Of a DNA stretch of 33,694 bases, positions 33,424 through 33,694 are shown piece after piece. The notes beneath the pieces were generated by a model. It was not told where the DNA came from. It did not search any database and saw nothing but the letters and a program-made list of their open reading frames with translations. The translations under genes were made by a program, and so were the position numbers. Every line of letters starts with the position of its first letter. Position 1 is the stretch's first letter. The DNA is from Bacteroidales bacterium. GTDB lineage: Bacteria; Bacteroidota; Bacteroidia; Bacteroidales; Bacteroidaceae. The stretch is taken from contig JAUNKN010000002.1 in NCBI GenBank assembly GCA_030532685.1, forward strand, positions 114,207 to 147,900. Direction: 5' to 3'.

Positions 33424-33694
33424 AATGCGAGTAAAAAGAGCAAGAACGAGCATACAGCACTCGTATAGATACAAGCCCGAGAATGAGCTCTCGAGAATGG
33501 AAAGCATTTTCAATCCGTATGAGAGGGAGGCAAGGTGTAGGGTGGTCAGCGTATTTCCCCTTTACACCCCTATGAACCCCTCCTTTTCCCTTTTCCTCTC
33601 CAATCCATTCAAAACGCCCTTTATCCTCGTTTTTTGCCTATTTTACTTATCAAAACTCCTCTGCTTGCAGATTTTCTTGATTTTTTCTTTGCAA

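Larger units (their letters stand above)
32687..33694. other. 1-kb non-coding gap at the right end
   Basis: No gene is supported. From left to right it holds the S24 operator and promoter, the long inverted-repeat element (32895-32953), a T/C-rich stretch (about 32960-33100), an alternating CG/TATA tract (33100-33116), two motif copies of the GGAAGCAGTGGAAG family, and another alternating tract (33393-33423). The order resembles the gap at 7765-8767. Confidence 0.6.

Overview
The window looks like a stretch of a Bacteroidota chromosome, most likely order Bacteroidales and Prevotellaceae-like, of moderate GC. Three things support this: the gene order parA-parB-DUF5683-mltD-rel, the promoters (TTTG, about 20 bases, TAnnTTTG) seen in front of most transcription units, and secreted enzymes that carry a Por-secretion-like C-terminal tail. 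The genus is not certain. There is no prophage, insertion sequence, CRISPR array or rRNA in view, and the coding content is mostly housekeeping. Layout: positions 285-6511 (minus strand) hold a tight operon for chromosome partition (ParA, ParB), a DUF5683 envelope protein, an MltD-like murein transglycosylase and a Rel/SpoT (p)ppGpp enzyme. A divergent AraC-type regulator follows (6871-7764, plus), then a 1-kb non-coding, repeat-bearing gap. Positions 8768-16512 (plus) carry three separately promoted secreted enzymes: a GH27 alpha-galactosidase-like protein with two NPCBM modules, a PhoA-family alkaline phosphatase and a large M60-type metallopeptidase. Together they could strip sugars, phosphate and peptide from host glycoproteins. 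Next come tRNA-Asp (16745-16818), another long non-coding gap, a sugar-phosphate nucleotidyltransferase (17627-18538), the rimP-nusA-infB cluster (18875-23604), a small HXXEE membrane protein, dnaA (24911-26347) and alaS (26511-29138). On the minus strand at the right end lie a secreted transglutaminase-like protein (29288-31924) and an XRE/S24 self-cleaving-type repressor (32036-32686), followed by about 1 kb of non-coding DNA. The most unusual material is non-coding. Three families of dispersed repeats occupy the long intergenic gaps: a 16-base hairpin unit CGTAGGATTTTCTACG, a GGAAGCAGTGGAAG motif, and a larger inverted-repeat element bounded by CTGCGAG/CTCGCAG. Terminator-like hairpins sit inside the 5' leaders of dnaA and the alkaline phosphatase gene, suggesting attenuation. 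Strong hairpins without U tracts separate nusA from infB and mltD from rel. Two tandem copies of a parS half-site, TGTTTCACGC, lie over the parA promoter. A perfect 14-bp palindrome lies just downstream of the S24 repressor's own promoter. No convincing new protein system was found; these regulatory and repeat structures are the best leads.
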